Below are positions 51,851 through 61,888 of a DNA stretch of 64,000 nt, in pieces (within the stretch, counting starts at the first letter, position 1; the number at the start of each line of letters is the position of its first letter). Location: contig OX485807.1 of the NCBI GenBank assembly GCA_950295325.1, positions 9,267,001 through 9,331,000 on the forward strand, read 5' to 3'. Source of the DNA: Polytrichum commune. Lineage: Eukaryota; Streptophyta; Polytrichopsida; Polytrichales; Polytrichaceae. The notes below the pieces were generated by a model. The model was given only the letters and a program-made list of their open reading frames with translations, was not told where the DNA came from and did not search any database. The position numbers and the translations under genes were made by a program.

Positions 51851-52088
51851 CCCTTCGGAATCATTGCGCCTTTTCATTTGTGGCCGCACCTCCTCCCTCC
51901 CCTCCTCCCTCCCTCCCTCACTCCAACTCTCTCCCTCTCTTTTCCTCGCATTTCCTCACATTTCCTCGCATTGCCTCACATTTCCTCGCCTCATTGCATT
52001 TCCACGCAATCTCCCACTACTCCAGGTTTGGGCGCGGAGGTGCATATCCAGCGGCTTTGGAAATCTTCGGCGCGCCTCACAACTTCTG
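51600..52088 (+). promoter_or_regulatory. Proposed promoter and leader exon of the ParB/FCP1-like gene
   Basis: GC-rich sequence is followed by a CT-rich leader (CTCCCTCCC repeats at about 51890-51935, then repeated TTTCCTCGCA/TTTCCTCACA at 51942-51985). It ends CTTCTG before a strong donor GTGAGT at 52089. The first coding exon starts after TTGCAG at 55045, so a non-coding leader exon with a 2.96-kb intron is likely. No transcript evidence is available. Confidence 0.4.
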
Positions 52089-52294
52089 GTGAGTATTCCA
52101 CCACTACACCAGATTTTGCTTAAAACTTCATGTTTGAATGTTGGTATGGAGCGATTTGATGCACATTCTTTGAGTCATTATCAGTATGTTTGTATGTGCT
52201 TTCAATCTGTTGGTCTTGTGCGATTTCTATGAACATATGAAAATAACTGGTGCATCTCTCAAGTTAGATTTGTGCTCTCTCCACTTAGAGTATG

Positions 52295-52780
52295 TGTTTG
52301 AGTTATCTATCAGGTTTGAATGTGTTGAGTTGTTGAGTTGTTGGGTTGAATGTGTTGAGTTATCTATCAGGGTTGAATGTGTTGAGTTGTGTTGAGTTGT
52401 TGAATGTGTTGAGTTATCTATCAGGTTTGAATGTGTTGAGTTGTTGAAAGTGTTGAGTTGTTGAGTTGTTGGGTTGAATGTGTTGAGTTATCTATCAGGG
52501 TTGAATGTGTTGAGTTGTCGAATGTGTTGAGTTATCTATCAGGTTTGAATGTGTTGAGTTGTTGAAAGTGTTGAGTTGTTGAGTTGTTGGGTTGAATGTG
52601 TTGAGTTATCTATCAGGGTTGAATGTGTTGAGTTGTGTTGAGTTGTTGAATGTGTTGAGTTATCTATCAGGGTTGAATGTGTTGAGTTGTGTTGAGTTGT
52701 TGAATGTGTTGAGTTATCTATCAAGGTTGAATGTGTTGAGTTGTGTTGAGTTGTTGAATGTGTTGAGTTGTTAGTTGGGG
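52295..52780. repeat. Minisatellite, TTGAATGTGTTGAGTT-based, about 480 bp
   Basis: The modules TTGAATGTGTTGAGTTATCTATCAGG and TTGAATGTGTTGAGTTGTGTTGAGTT alternate irregularly; the TTATCTATCA word recurs about eight times. Diverged units continue to about 52915. Open frames on both strands here are a by-product of the repeat. Confidence 0.9.
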
Positions 52781-53662
52781 TGAAGAAATTTCAGGGTTGA
52801 ATGTGTTGGGTTGAATGCTTTAGGTTGCTGAAATATCTTGCTTGAATGTGTTGGGTTGAATGTTCTGGGTTGAATGTGCTTGGTTGCTGAAATGTCAGGG
52901 TTGAATGTCTAGGATTGAAAGATGTGTGATTGCTAATTTGATCTTTTGAATCAGCTGAACTCAAGTAAGCTGCAATGAGATGTGTTGACCACAACTGTTC
53001 TTTTGTGCCAAAGACTATTTTCACACTAACCCTCTGTCCTTAGTAAAAGATTTTCTTGGGTGGTAGGTGGTTTCTCTAAACTTTGGGAGGCGATGCTGAT
53101 TGCATAGTCTGCTTGCAATAGTGAGAGTGCACTTTCTGCAAATACAGTGAGAACTCGGATATAAGGTGGTTATTTAGTTACGTTTGAATGCATCTTACTC
53201 CCTCATCGGAATAAGTAAACATAGTATCTTCAATGTTCTGTTTCTCAACTTCCTCAAATAATGGTGGATCTAGCTGAATATCAATGTAGCAATTGTAGCT
53301 GTAGTGGCATTCATCAATGTAAACACTAAACCCTAGAAAATAAACTAAGCAAATGTTCTTCTTTTCAATCTCCAGTGACTATATTGTATTTGCTGTTGCC
53401 GAACTAGTTTGTGTGATAATCATGCAGTCTCATTGAAAAATCACATCTTATTGCAAGAAATTGAGCCATTGCAGTCTGATAGAGCCATTGACACAATAGT
53501 TATGTTTTGGCATGTGCATTGATATGAATTGCATGATTTCAAAGTCGGTCTTTAATGCTTGATTCAACTCTATGTTACAAAACTCAAAATAGTGTCACAA
53601 AATAGTGTGAATAACTTATCCCTCACACAAACCCTCCCTCAAGCACCAGGATGGGAGGGAAA

Positions 53663-54916
53663 ACTTCCTCTCGGGCGAGAGGAAGATTTCCTTGGGGGTT
53701 CGCGTTTTCAGAGCCCCCCACCCTCACACTCACACTTGAGGAGGGGGAAAACTTCCTCTCGCTCGAGAGGAAGTTCTCCCCTGGGCTCTCATTTTAGGAG
53801 CCCTCCACACCCTCACACTCACACTTGAGAGTGAGAACTTCCTCTCGCTCGAGAGGAAGTTCTCCCCTGGGCTCTCATTTTCAAGAGGCCCCCACACCCT
53901 CACACTCACACTTGAGAGTGAAAACTTCCTCTCGCTCGAGAGGAAGTTCTCCCCTGGGCTCTCATTTTAGGAGCCCTCCACACCCTCACACACCCTCACA
54001 CACTGACGTCTTCCCTGCGCTCTCATTTTAAGAGCCCTCCCCACCCTCACACACACTGACGTCTCCCTAGCCTACAATCCTTTTTCAAATATTCAAACAT
54101 GTCAATTCTTCGAGTCATTTCTTTGTCAATATCGTCATCCTTGCACCAGGCAGAAGCACGTTTCAAATCAAGCTCATTGATGATCACATTACAAAGAACT
54201 GGATACTTGGAACCAAGATGTGTAATTACCGACAATCTTGAGTATGTGCTATGATGAATGCTTAATAGAGAAGTTTTTGATGGTGTTTGCGACTAAAATT
54301 ACTTTGGTATGCAAACGTCTTCATACATTATTAATCGATTTTGGTGATTTGTGGTTGGAAAATGGTAGGTTCGTTATCTCAGACAGTTTCGCGAGTTGCG
54401 ACTCCCTTGCCTTGAATTCAACCCTCTTTGCAAGGTACAAGTTCGACTTCAAGAAAATGATAAAGAAAAAGAGTGTCATTGTTATGTGATGTTTGTTCAT
54501 CAATCCCTACTCATGGGGAGCGTGGGGACTGGTTAATGTTTAATTAGTCTATATTATGTTAGTAAATCAAATATGGATGAATGGATGCATGTCTTTTATT
54601 TTGTTTTTGGTTTCCATCAATTTAGAATGATGTGGGTTAGGTATTCGATGACAAACCCCTATCAACATGACAGGAGGAAAGGGAAAACTTCCTCTCGAGC
54701 GAGAGGAAGTATTCCCCTGCGCTCTCATTTTAAGAGCCCCTCCCAACCCTCACACGCAGACTTGAGGAGAGGGAAAACTTCCTCTTGACCGAGAGGAAGT
54801 TTTCCCTTGCACACTCATCTTATTAGCCCTCTCCTAGCCCTCACTCCCTAGATTTCAATCCACCCCTATCAACATACAGCATAAAAGGGAAAACTTCCTC
54901 TCGACCGAGAGGAAGT
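53663..54916. repeat. Palindrome family, clusters 2 and 3 (seven copies) in a tandem context
   Basis: Copies start at 53663, 53751, 53837, 53924, 54687, 54777 and 54893. Arms are ACTTCCTCTCG and CGAGAGGAAGT with centres GG, CT, CT, CT, AG, AC (with a C-to-T change in the arm) and AC. Copies 53751-53947 sit in an 86-87-bp tandem unit that also holds GGGCTCTCATTTT, AGGAGCCC and CCACACCCTCACACTCACACTTGAG. Confidence 0.88.
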
Positions 54917-55050
54917 TTTCCCTTGCACACTCATCCGTCACATTATGTAAACCCTATTTATCAACGTACGCGATAGCCTCAAGGTGCAAGCTCTCTCAAG
55001 CTTGCTTTATTCCACAAATACTAACCATTTCAATTTGTCTTGCAGGTGAC

Positions 55051-56484
55051 ATGGACAAGGAAGTGCTATGGACAGACCTTGTTGGGACAATGGAAATAGG
55101 GCAGAAGGGTGTCTATTGGGAATTAAAAGACACTCACTTGAGACACTGGTCAATTCAGGTACACAGGAGGAATAAGGAATCTCCGTTAAAACTAACCCTC
55201 GCATACAGGGTAGGAAAAAATTGGATTTCAAACCCAGAAAACGCAATAATCCTGGCATCGGTCGGCGATCGCGACCAGCTTAATGTAACGGTGCTCGAAG
55301 GACTCGAAGAACGCACTTTGTCCATCGACTGTAAAAGGCATAGATTTCACCTGGAGCCATTCACCCAATCAATCGAAATGCTTCCTCCTGCGGATAAAGA
55401 AGACATGGAGAGAGTGATGGTCTCCGGTGTATCGAAGAAGGCAATTAACTTCCTTCTTGAAGCAATAGGTGATATCAATTCGAGAGAGGCGAACGAAATG
55501 GAGGCTCTGAGGACGCAAAAGAAGAAACAAGCGGAGACACTTCTGAAATCTAGGACTGATGATGAGGGGAGTAAGAAGAAGAAACAAAAGAAGCAGAAAC
55601 CCGGCGATCAAGATGTTGAAGGAACAAGAGAGGTGGCAAAGAAACCCAAGAAGGCTTCTGGTGAACTCGTTCCCTTGGCGACGCCTACAAACGCGACGCC
55701 AATTATGCAGAGCCATCCCCAAGAGACATCAAGTGCAAGGAAACCTCCGGCCTCAAAGAAGACTACTGATGAGGAGCGGAAGACAAAACCTAAGAAGGCG
55801 AAGGCTGCGGATGCATCGGAAGAAACTCCACTAGTGCTCACCGCAACAGAGAGGGGCAGAGTCATCGCACATGGCGAGGAACCAAGTCTGGAAGAAGCTG
55901 CAGCGGACCGCAAGAAATTCGTCAAATTATTTGGACACTTATATCCTTTCGGTATCGATAAAGTTTTTCATGTCCACATAAAGAAGATGTTGAGCGCAAA
56001 GTCGTATCATATTACTCGCCCATTGGATGATGTCGGAGTAGCTCTCATGAAGAAATACCTTATACAGACCCCACCAGCGTGGTCCCATCACAATCTATGT
56101 CTCATGCCGAAACTCAATAAGGGTGAGACATAGAGAGAAGGAATGACCTGGGACGATATCAAGGACGGCAATTTTGTGATCATCAACGGTCAACACAGCG
56201 TGGCTGCTTCGAGGCAGATTATAGGGCACAAGGATACAGATCAAGTACTCAAGGATAAATTGAAGATTTGGCCTTGTACGATTGTTTGGACCAATGATCC
56301 AAGCATGACAGTTCGTCTCTCCTATACTCTAAACAACTCTAATTCTTTCAACAAGTTCACTCCTACTTGGACAACACAAATTATGTACTGTCGTAGGGTG
56401 TGGGTGAAACTAGGGAGGCCCTTAAAACAACGGATCAACGCTGTGGGAACAACTATAGACCCCAAAATAAAGGAGGCATGGAGA
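55051..56484 (+). pseudogene. Exon with unknown N-terminal domain, Lys-rich linker and ParB-like motif
   Basis: The ATG at 55051 sits five bases after a TTGCAG acceptor. Residues 1-150 form an unrecognised, mixed-strand domain (WTDLVGTMEIGQKGVYWEL onward). Residues 150-290 are Lys/Glu/Pro-rich with KKKKQKKQK, likely disordered and nuclear. Then comes KFVKLFGHLYPFGIDKVF and, after a TAG at 56131-56133, FVIINGQHSVAAS (56176-56214). The latter resembles the GQHR-type signature of ParB/sulfiredoxin-fold domains with Ser in place of Arg. The stop falls between helix-rich LMKKYLIQTPPAWSHH and the ParB-like part, which is in the same frame. Confidence 0.55.
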
Positions 56485-56548
56485 GTAAGTTTTCATACAC
56501 CCACTCCCATTCCAACTTTTATTTTTGCACTCCCACATGCAGACTCCT

Positions 56549-56664
56549 CTCCCATCCCTCAATCAGGGATCAAGGGCTTGAGGGAGGTGAGGGAACTTCC
56601 TCTCGGCCGAGAGGAAGTTCTCTCACCTCCCTCAAGCCCTTGATCCCTGATTGAGGGATGGGAG
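56549..56664. repeat. Near-perfect 116-bp palindrome in intron
   Basis: Arms 56549-56606 and 56607-56664 are reverse complements with one mismatch that I can see (CCC versus TCT context beside the core). It contains the family palindrome at its centre, then GTGAGG/CCTCAC-type, CTCCCTCAAGCCCTTGATCC and CTGATTGAGGGATGGGAG segments. Confidence 0.9.
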
Positions 56665-56674
56665 GATTCATGGA

Positions 56675-56858
56675 ACTTCCTCTCGGCCGAGAGGAAGTTC
56701 CCTCGCCTCCCTCAATCCCTTGATCCCTGATTGAGGGATGAGAGGATTCATGGAACTTCCTCTCGGCCGAGAGGAAGTTCCCTCGCCTCCTTCAATCCCT
56801 TGATCCCTGATTGAGGGATGGGAGGATTCATGGAACTTCCTCTCGGCCGAGAGGAAGT
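56675..56858. repeat. Palindrome family, cluster 4, in 80-bp tandem repeats
   Basis: Together with the copy at 56595-56618, copies at 56675, 56755 and 56835 are identical with centre GC. Spacing is exactly 80 bp for these last two intervals and the first. The unit also carries CCTCAATCCCTTGATCCCTG and ATTGAGGGATGRGAGGATT. Confidence 0.92.
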
Positions 56859-56922
56859 TCCCTCGCCTCTACCCTCCATCCATAGTTACTTCAACTTGTG
56901 TTCTAACACTTCTCCATTGCAG

Positions 56923-58484
56923 AATTTCACGACAAGCATGGAGGCTTCATTGACCGTCATTGCTAAAGGGATCACCCACAATGACCTTAATGCCGAGCTG
57001 GCACTCATCATGGTAGATGATGAGACCTCGAGGATGTGGAAGAAGGTATTTCAAGGACACGAAAAAGAGACCCTTATTAACCCGGACAAACCAGGCTCCA
57101 CCTATTTAGAAGAATACCTAGACACGCAACAGAAACAACGAGCCCGCCACGACAAGAAAAAATCGGCAACACCATTCGAGGAGAAGCCGTATGTTTGTAA
57201 GCCATTGACCAGGGAAACTTTCAGGGTGATGGCAGGCCTAACACGGCCTGACTATCTTCTGTGTGCGAGACGTATCCTCGAGGTGAGGTCTGGCGAAGAG
57301 GTTCCTAGAGTCTCTCTCCGTGCCACGAAGAACCACGATGTCACGACCTTGAGGTCGTGGTGTAATTTTAGGAAGTGGAAGAATATTCTTCTGCAAGAAT
57401 TGTCAGCACACGACCCAAACAATCTTGGCATGTGGGGAAATGACTCGGAGAACAATGAATGCCTTAATAGATCTGTTTGGGACAAATTCAAGAGGGACCA
57501 TGGCATCACGAAGGCCAAATGGGTGAAGCTTTATTAGGTTGCAGATGATGGTTGGCTAAATAAGAAGCGGTTGCCGAACTACAAGAAACTGGACCCTACC
57601 CCGGCATGCTTGCGTTTGTTGCAAGAGTGGCTGCAAACACCGGTAGAAGAGAGTCAAGGACAAGTGATCACTCGATATGTAGATTATAATCCTCTGAAGC
57701 GGAAGTTGGTGATCCCTAATCAGGACAAGGTCGACACTGATTGGCTCTTGAAGTTCACCATTACAGGGGGCTTCATCGACTTTAGATTCATCCCGGGGTG
57801 TGTTGATCAGCCAGTATCATCGTCGGTAGTGGAGTCCTTGGTGAAGTATGTTGCGGACCCGGTCTTTTGTCTATTCAAACGTCACTTACCCCAATCGACG
57901 ACGAGCACATCAACCCCTTGCCTATTGTGGTTCCCATACACACTTTGGATGCAGCGGTGGTCACCCGCACTCCACCCACGGCCCCTTCACCGCCAGAACA
58001 TGTGCAAGCTCAGGTTCCATCGCCGCGTATGGCACTCTCGCCGACTGGCATCAAACAAGTGGCAAATTCTACAATTAGTGACATCATTCAAGAAGTTATC
58101 CAAGTGCCACATTCTGCGCAGCCTCCACTTGAGCCCTCACCTTTGGAGATTGTCGAGCTATCGCCGCAAGGTGTGGATGATGATGTTGCCAACGAAGAGG
58201 CTTCAACTCGAGCCGTGGAGTGCCCTCAAACAAAGCCACAGTCGCATGCGACGGCATCCACGAGTGCTGTCAATGTTATCCCATTGGACTCGTCGAATCC
58301 AGAAGCCACCATAAATGCTCCACAAGCTGTTAGGAGGTATTTGACACGTTGGCCACAAGGCGAGAAGGCTCCCCATCCAGTATTCAACAACGTTAGTTCC
58401 CAAGATTTCCGGACGACGCACAACAACCAAGACGATCAGAGACGGCGTGCCGAGCTTCTAAAAGTGGTGCCTTCACATGTCAAA
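56923..58484 (+). pseudogene. Exon with unknown domain and long disordered tail
   Basis: It starts after TTGCAG, in frame. The first 205 codons read a charged helical domain (MEASLTVIAKGITHNDLNAE onward, then GEEVPRVSLRATKNHDV and NNECLNRSVWDKFKRDHG) that I do not recognise. A TAG at 57535-57537 follows WVKLY, and VADDGWLNKKRLPNY continues in the same frame. Near 57865 the frame shifts by one. The rest is Pro/Ser/Thr/Gln-rich and looks disordered. It ends AAA before GTAAGT. Confidence 0.5.
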
Positions 58485-59005
58485 GTAAGTTTATTCCATC
58501 CAATGCATTCGTTAAATGGCACGTTAGTTTCGATTGACATATGTCTATTTCGACCTTTTCACCTCCTCATTTATTTAAATTCGCGTAGTTTTGGGTTCAG
58601 GCTCCACAACATTCGATAGCGCCTTTGGATGCGCCTCTACCAAAAGACGTCGTCTATGATAAGCTATTTGTTTACGATGACACATACCCAAAGATCAATA
58701 GACCTTGCCAAGTTTTCACAAGGGAGATGGGAATCGCGTGTGCTAAAAGACTAATGTATAAGTATCCCGAAGATCCTTCCCTAGGGTACTCTGAGCGATG
58801 GGAATTCAATCCAATACAGTACGAGGTATTGATCGTGGCCCATTTCTCCCTGTCGTTCGAGTTCGCCCATACCATACGTGGTTTGGAGGACTACACAATG
58901 AACTACTTAATGGTATAGTCCATCATGCCTAGGTTTGCGAGGTCATTCTATGTTTAATTTATATGTAGCACATGTCAGAAGCTCACAGTGGGTTCATGTC
59001 GGCAG

Positions 59006-59807
59006 GCGCCTGCTGCTACACCCAGTCGAAGGTTCATTGTGGTGTTCGATTTAAACGGCATATTTTGCCATTGTTCCCGACGTAACCCGGGTATGGTGAC
59101 TGTGCCCACTTGGATAACTTACGATAAAGCACCGGACAAACCTCCGGCCTTGGTAGGGCCCAAGGTTGTCCTACCTAGACTGGGATACAAGGTGTTTTGG
59201 TTGTGGATGTCCTCCATGTTCCATGTTTGCATATGGTCATCCATGAAAAAATCCACTGTAGACCTTGTGGTGGAGTATCTATTTGCCGGGGGCCCAAAAC
59301 CTGCATTAGTACTTGGCCAAGAGGATTGCACCTTGTTCAAGGACATGTGGAACAATGTCGTCATGAACCCTTTGAAGCCAGAAGCTCCTTTGTTTTTGAA
59401 AAGTTTACTCAACAAGTTTTGGTGGCCGCCTATATCCTTCGATTCTGGAAGGATCACAGCTGCACCCTCCAACACCATTCTAGTAGACGATTGCCCTTAC
59501 AAATCTGTTTGCAATCCGGACGAGTGGTATCTTTCCCAACCCATTCACATCCAATCGGGTGCAAGACGCAGACATGACAAAGGTCCTCCTTCCTTACTTT
59601 CAATCATTGTTCTACTCACCAATGTCCGACGCACGCGAATTTGTGGTCAGCCGTAGGTTTGGGCAACAACCTGTACGGCATAACGATGCAGTCAAGGTGG
59701 CAGTTTTGAAATCCAACGGGCTTGAAGAAACCGACTCGGAAATTGTAGAAAAGTTGCAAATCGATCGAATAGAAGTAGCAAAGAAATCAGTAGGATTGTA
59801 TGTCTAG
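59006..59807 (+). pseudogene. FCP1/NIF-like HAD phosphatase domain, frameshifted
   Basis: HAD motif I reads RRFIVVFDLNGIF (D at 59048), where the second Asp of the usual DxD is Asn (59054-59056). A VFWLWMSSMFHVCIWSSM stretch matches the family's (T/S)xW(T/S)S motif. Motif III reads NTILVDDCPYKSVCNP (59474-59520; DD at 59486-59491). A one-base gain near 59557 moves the C-terminal part (TKVLLPYFQSLFYSP, typical of FCP1-like domains) into the next frame. The family dephosphorylates phosphoserines such as those of the RNA polymerase II CTD; with Asn at the acid/base position catalysis is doubtful. An alternative to the proposed TCA/GTAGGA donor at 59790 is the stop at 59805-59807. Confidence 0.7.
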
Positions 59808-60243
59808 TAACATTGTATTTTATGGTATCTTCAGCTTCCTCCTGCTGGGTACACACCATCCAGTTCCACGCCATCAACTTTTGCGTGCCCCACTTCGGGG
59901 CTCTCATGCGGTCCAATAGAGGCAAAACAAGTTTCAGAGTCGCACAACCCAATGGAGGTTTCACCAGTGAAGAACAACTTGCACCATGTGCAATGGACTG
60001 ATGGATCAACTCTGGTAATTTATTATTGTGTCATTTATTATTATAGTGTCATTTATTGTTTCGACAACGTTATTGTGTAAAGGTTATTGTAATATCAAAC
60101 ACACATTTCATTACCAATTCAGGGTCATTAGCATAAGTATACTTGAATCTGTATAAATCCAGACTCGCTTGAACGTGCATGTGTACGCAATTTTGGTTCA
60201 GTTGCTACCGCATATGCGAGTTATGAAATCATGATAAGTTGCA

Positions 60244-60372
60244 AACATATATATGTATGGGTGTATATGTGTATATGTGTATGGGTGTATATCTGTATAT
60301 GTGTGTGTATATGTGTATGGGTGTATATGTGTATATGTGTATATGTGTATGGGTGTATATGTATGCACGAGT
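60244..60372. repeat. GTGTATATG-type minisatellite in intron
   Basis: Imperfect repeats of TGTGTATATGTGTATGGGTG lie in the intron before the last exon of the ParB/FCP1-like gene. Their translation gives a false in-frame extension of the downstream open frame. Confidence 0.85.
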
Positions 60373-60423
60373 GTATGTAAATTAGTAAGCCAAATAAATG
60401 CATGTCACTTTGTCACCGTGCAG

Positions 60424-60897
60424 GGTGTTGATCTCAATATGGAACCCGCAGTGGAAGATTGTGCATCCCCTTGTGAAACATTGCCCGTCCTGCGCTCTAT
60501 CTCTACACGCGACCACCAAATCTCCCTCATTGAATCAAGAGGCCTTAATTCAAGGGGTGTTCACATGTTACGTGCGGGATTGGCGAGCATTGGCAAAACT
60601 TATGACCCACAACCTATCACGACCACAGTGCCAACGATTCTTTTGAACGCGCAAGGTGCTGACTTCAATATGAAACCATTGGGACCGCCTTCCACCCGCG
60701 AGCATCAAATAGAGCTTATTGAGTCAAGAGGCCCTAATTCAAGAGGCGTCAATCTATTGCATGCGGGGTTGGCTGACCTCGCGACACACACAGAGCACGG
60801 TCCGGAAACGGTTAGCCTCCCCTTGGAAGGCCCAAAACACCACAATCAATGTGATGGACAGATGATTTGTCTGTACCCTAAATATGCTAGAAGTTAA
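60424..60897 (+). CDS. C-terminal exon with duplicated IESRGxNSRGV motif
   Basis: It starts after GTGCAG in frame and ends with TAA at 60895. The sequence contains two copies of a segment of about 60 residues: GVDLNMEP, then STRDHQISLIESRG and LNSRGVHMLRAGLA; and GADFNMKP, then STREHQIELIESRG and PNSRGVNLLHAGLA. The function is unknown. The frame is open and the repeats are well kept. It may be the end of the preceding gene or a small separate gene. Confidence 0.5.
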   Translation, partial: GVDLNMEPAVEDCASPCETLPVLRSISTRDHQISLIESRGLNSRGVHMLRAGLASIGKTYDPQPITTTVPTILLNAQGADFNMKPLGPPSTREHQIELIESRGPNSRGVNLLHAGLADLATHTEHGPETVSLPLEGPKHHNQCDGQMICLYPKYARS

Positions 60898-61365
60898 ACA
60901 ATCCCGTGACCAATTGTGCGAGCATTCATATGTGTACACAATATTTTGTGCAACACTCAATATATAAAAGTGGCCAGACACTCCCAATACCCAACGCATT
61001 GTCTTATATCAAGTCGGTTCACATGTCAACCATGCTCTCATTTTGCTTACCATATCCACATGCTTGTTTGCACCCAATGTATGGTTCTTGCTTGTCCTTC
61101 GTAAATCCATCATCGAGCACTCCCCCATGTATGGGTGGAACATGTAGTGCATAAACGATACGGCGGAAGCTCCATGTGAATGTTTTCGTTCTGTCTTGCA
61201 TAACTGCTTCATGGGAAGCTGCCCCTTCATGTAACCTATTTGTCCTGCCCAAACTCTTCTGTGATTGGACACAACGCGTAGGGCGCCTTTGTCTTGAATG
61301 CACACTCCCAGAGGAACAACCCATGTGTGCACCATGTAAATCCGCCCTTAAGGTATAGACACCCT

Positions 61366-61626
61366 ATAACCGATAACGATCCCATCACCGACAAGTAGAG
61401 TAGCTCATAAACGCGCATGGCTTTACTAGAAGTCGATATGAATATATATAAAACGCGAGGACAATATGACTGTGGAGGGGAAGTTGTTTCCGATAACGAT
61501 ATAACCGATAACGATCCCATCACCGACAAGTAGAGTAGCTCATAAACGCGCATGGCTTTACTAGAAGTCGATATGAATATATATAAAACGCGAGGACAAT
61601 ATGACTGTGGAGGGGAAGTTGTTTCC
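61366..61626 (+). promoter_or_regulatory. Tandem duplicate of a 135-bp promoter-like unit with TATA box
   Basis: Two consecutive copies (61366-61500 and from 61501) are almost identical. Each holds CCGATAACGAT, TCACCGACAAGTAGAG, ACGCGCATGG and AATATATATAAAACGCGAGG. The TATATATAAAA is a strong TATA-box match, present twice. It lies 260-530 bp upstream of the following gene. Confidence 0.65.
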
Positions 61627-61888
61627 CATAGATATTGTCGGTCGTGTGTGAAGCTATGTGTTGGTTATGGGCTTTGACCGACTTTCGCACAAAGAAATTT
61701 TACACAATCAATTTTGAAAAAAGGGTCATTATTCATGAACCTTATTTTCCTACGCACAAAAAATAACTCCTCCTTGATATTCCAAGATATGCTATGCTGA
61801 AATGCTTAAGTTTTCAGTTATAGGTATTTGTACCTCACATGTTGAAGCGTTATTCACACTTGTTCGTACTATTCAATGCCGTGTCAGG

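Larger units (their letters stand above)
55051..60897 (+). pseudogene. Large multi-exon gene with ParB-like and FCP1-like domains, disrupted
   Basis: I read six coding exons: 55051-56484, 56923-58484, 58601-58825, 59006-59789, 59835-60014 and 60424-60897. Junctions include AGA/GTAAGT, AAA/GTAAGT, GAG/GTATTG and CTG/GTAATT with TTGCAG, TTCAG, GGCAG, TTCAG and GTGCAG acceptors. Every intron is phase 0. Four lesions break the frame: TAG at 56131, TAG at 57535, a one-base loss near 57865, and a one-base gain in the GGG at about 57 bases before 59615 (59557-59559). After allowing for them all exon lengths fit one protein of about 1,550 aa. It lies rightward in the giant transposon, downstream of a long leader intron. 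It could instead be two or three adjacent genes. A sequencing cause for the homopolymer shifts cannot be excluded. Confidence 0.6.

Noticed and set aside
52539-53024. Open frames on both strands (NSTHST- or NVLSYLS-rich)
   Set aside because: They are translations of a minisatellite whose unit lacks stops in several frames.
53559-54031. Ser/Arg-rich open frames (SSRSRGSSPLGSHF repeats)
   Set aside because: They are translations of the 86-87-bp tandem repeats containing the palindrome; SR-like look is incidental.
56122-56163. An intron removing the TAG at 56131 (donor GGTGAGAC)
   Set aside because: The only nearby acceptor would give an intron of about 41 bp, too short for a plant intron, and it would delete in-frame conserved sequence.
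60253-60423. In-frame YGCICVYVYG-type extension before the last exon of the ParB/FCP1-like gene
   Set aside because: Translation of the GTGTATATG minisatellite; a clear GTGCAG acceptor lies at its end.
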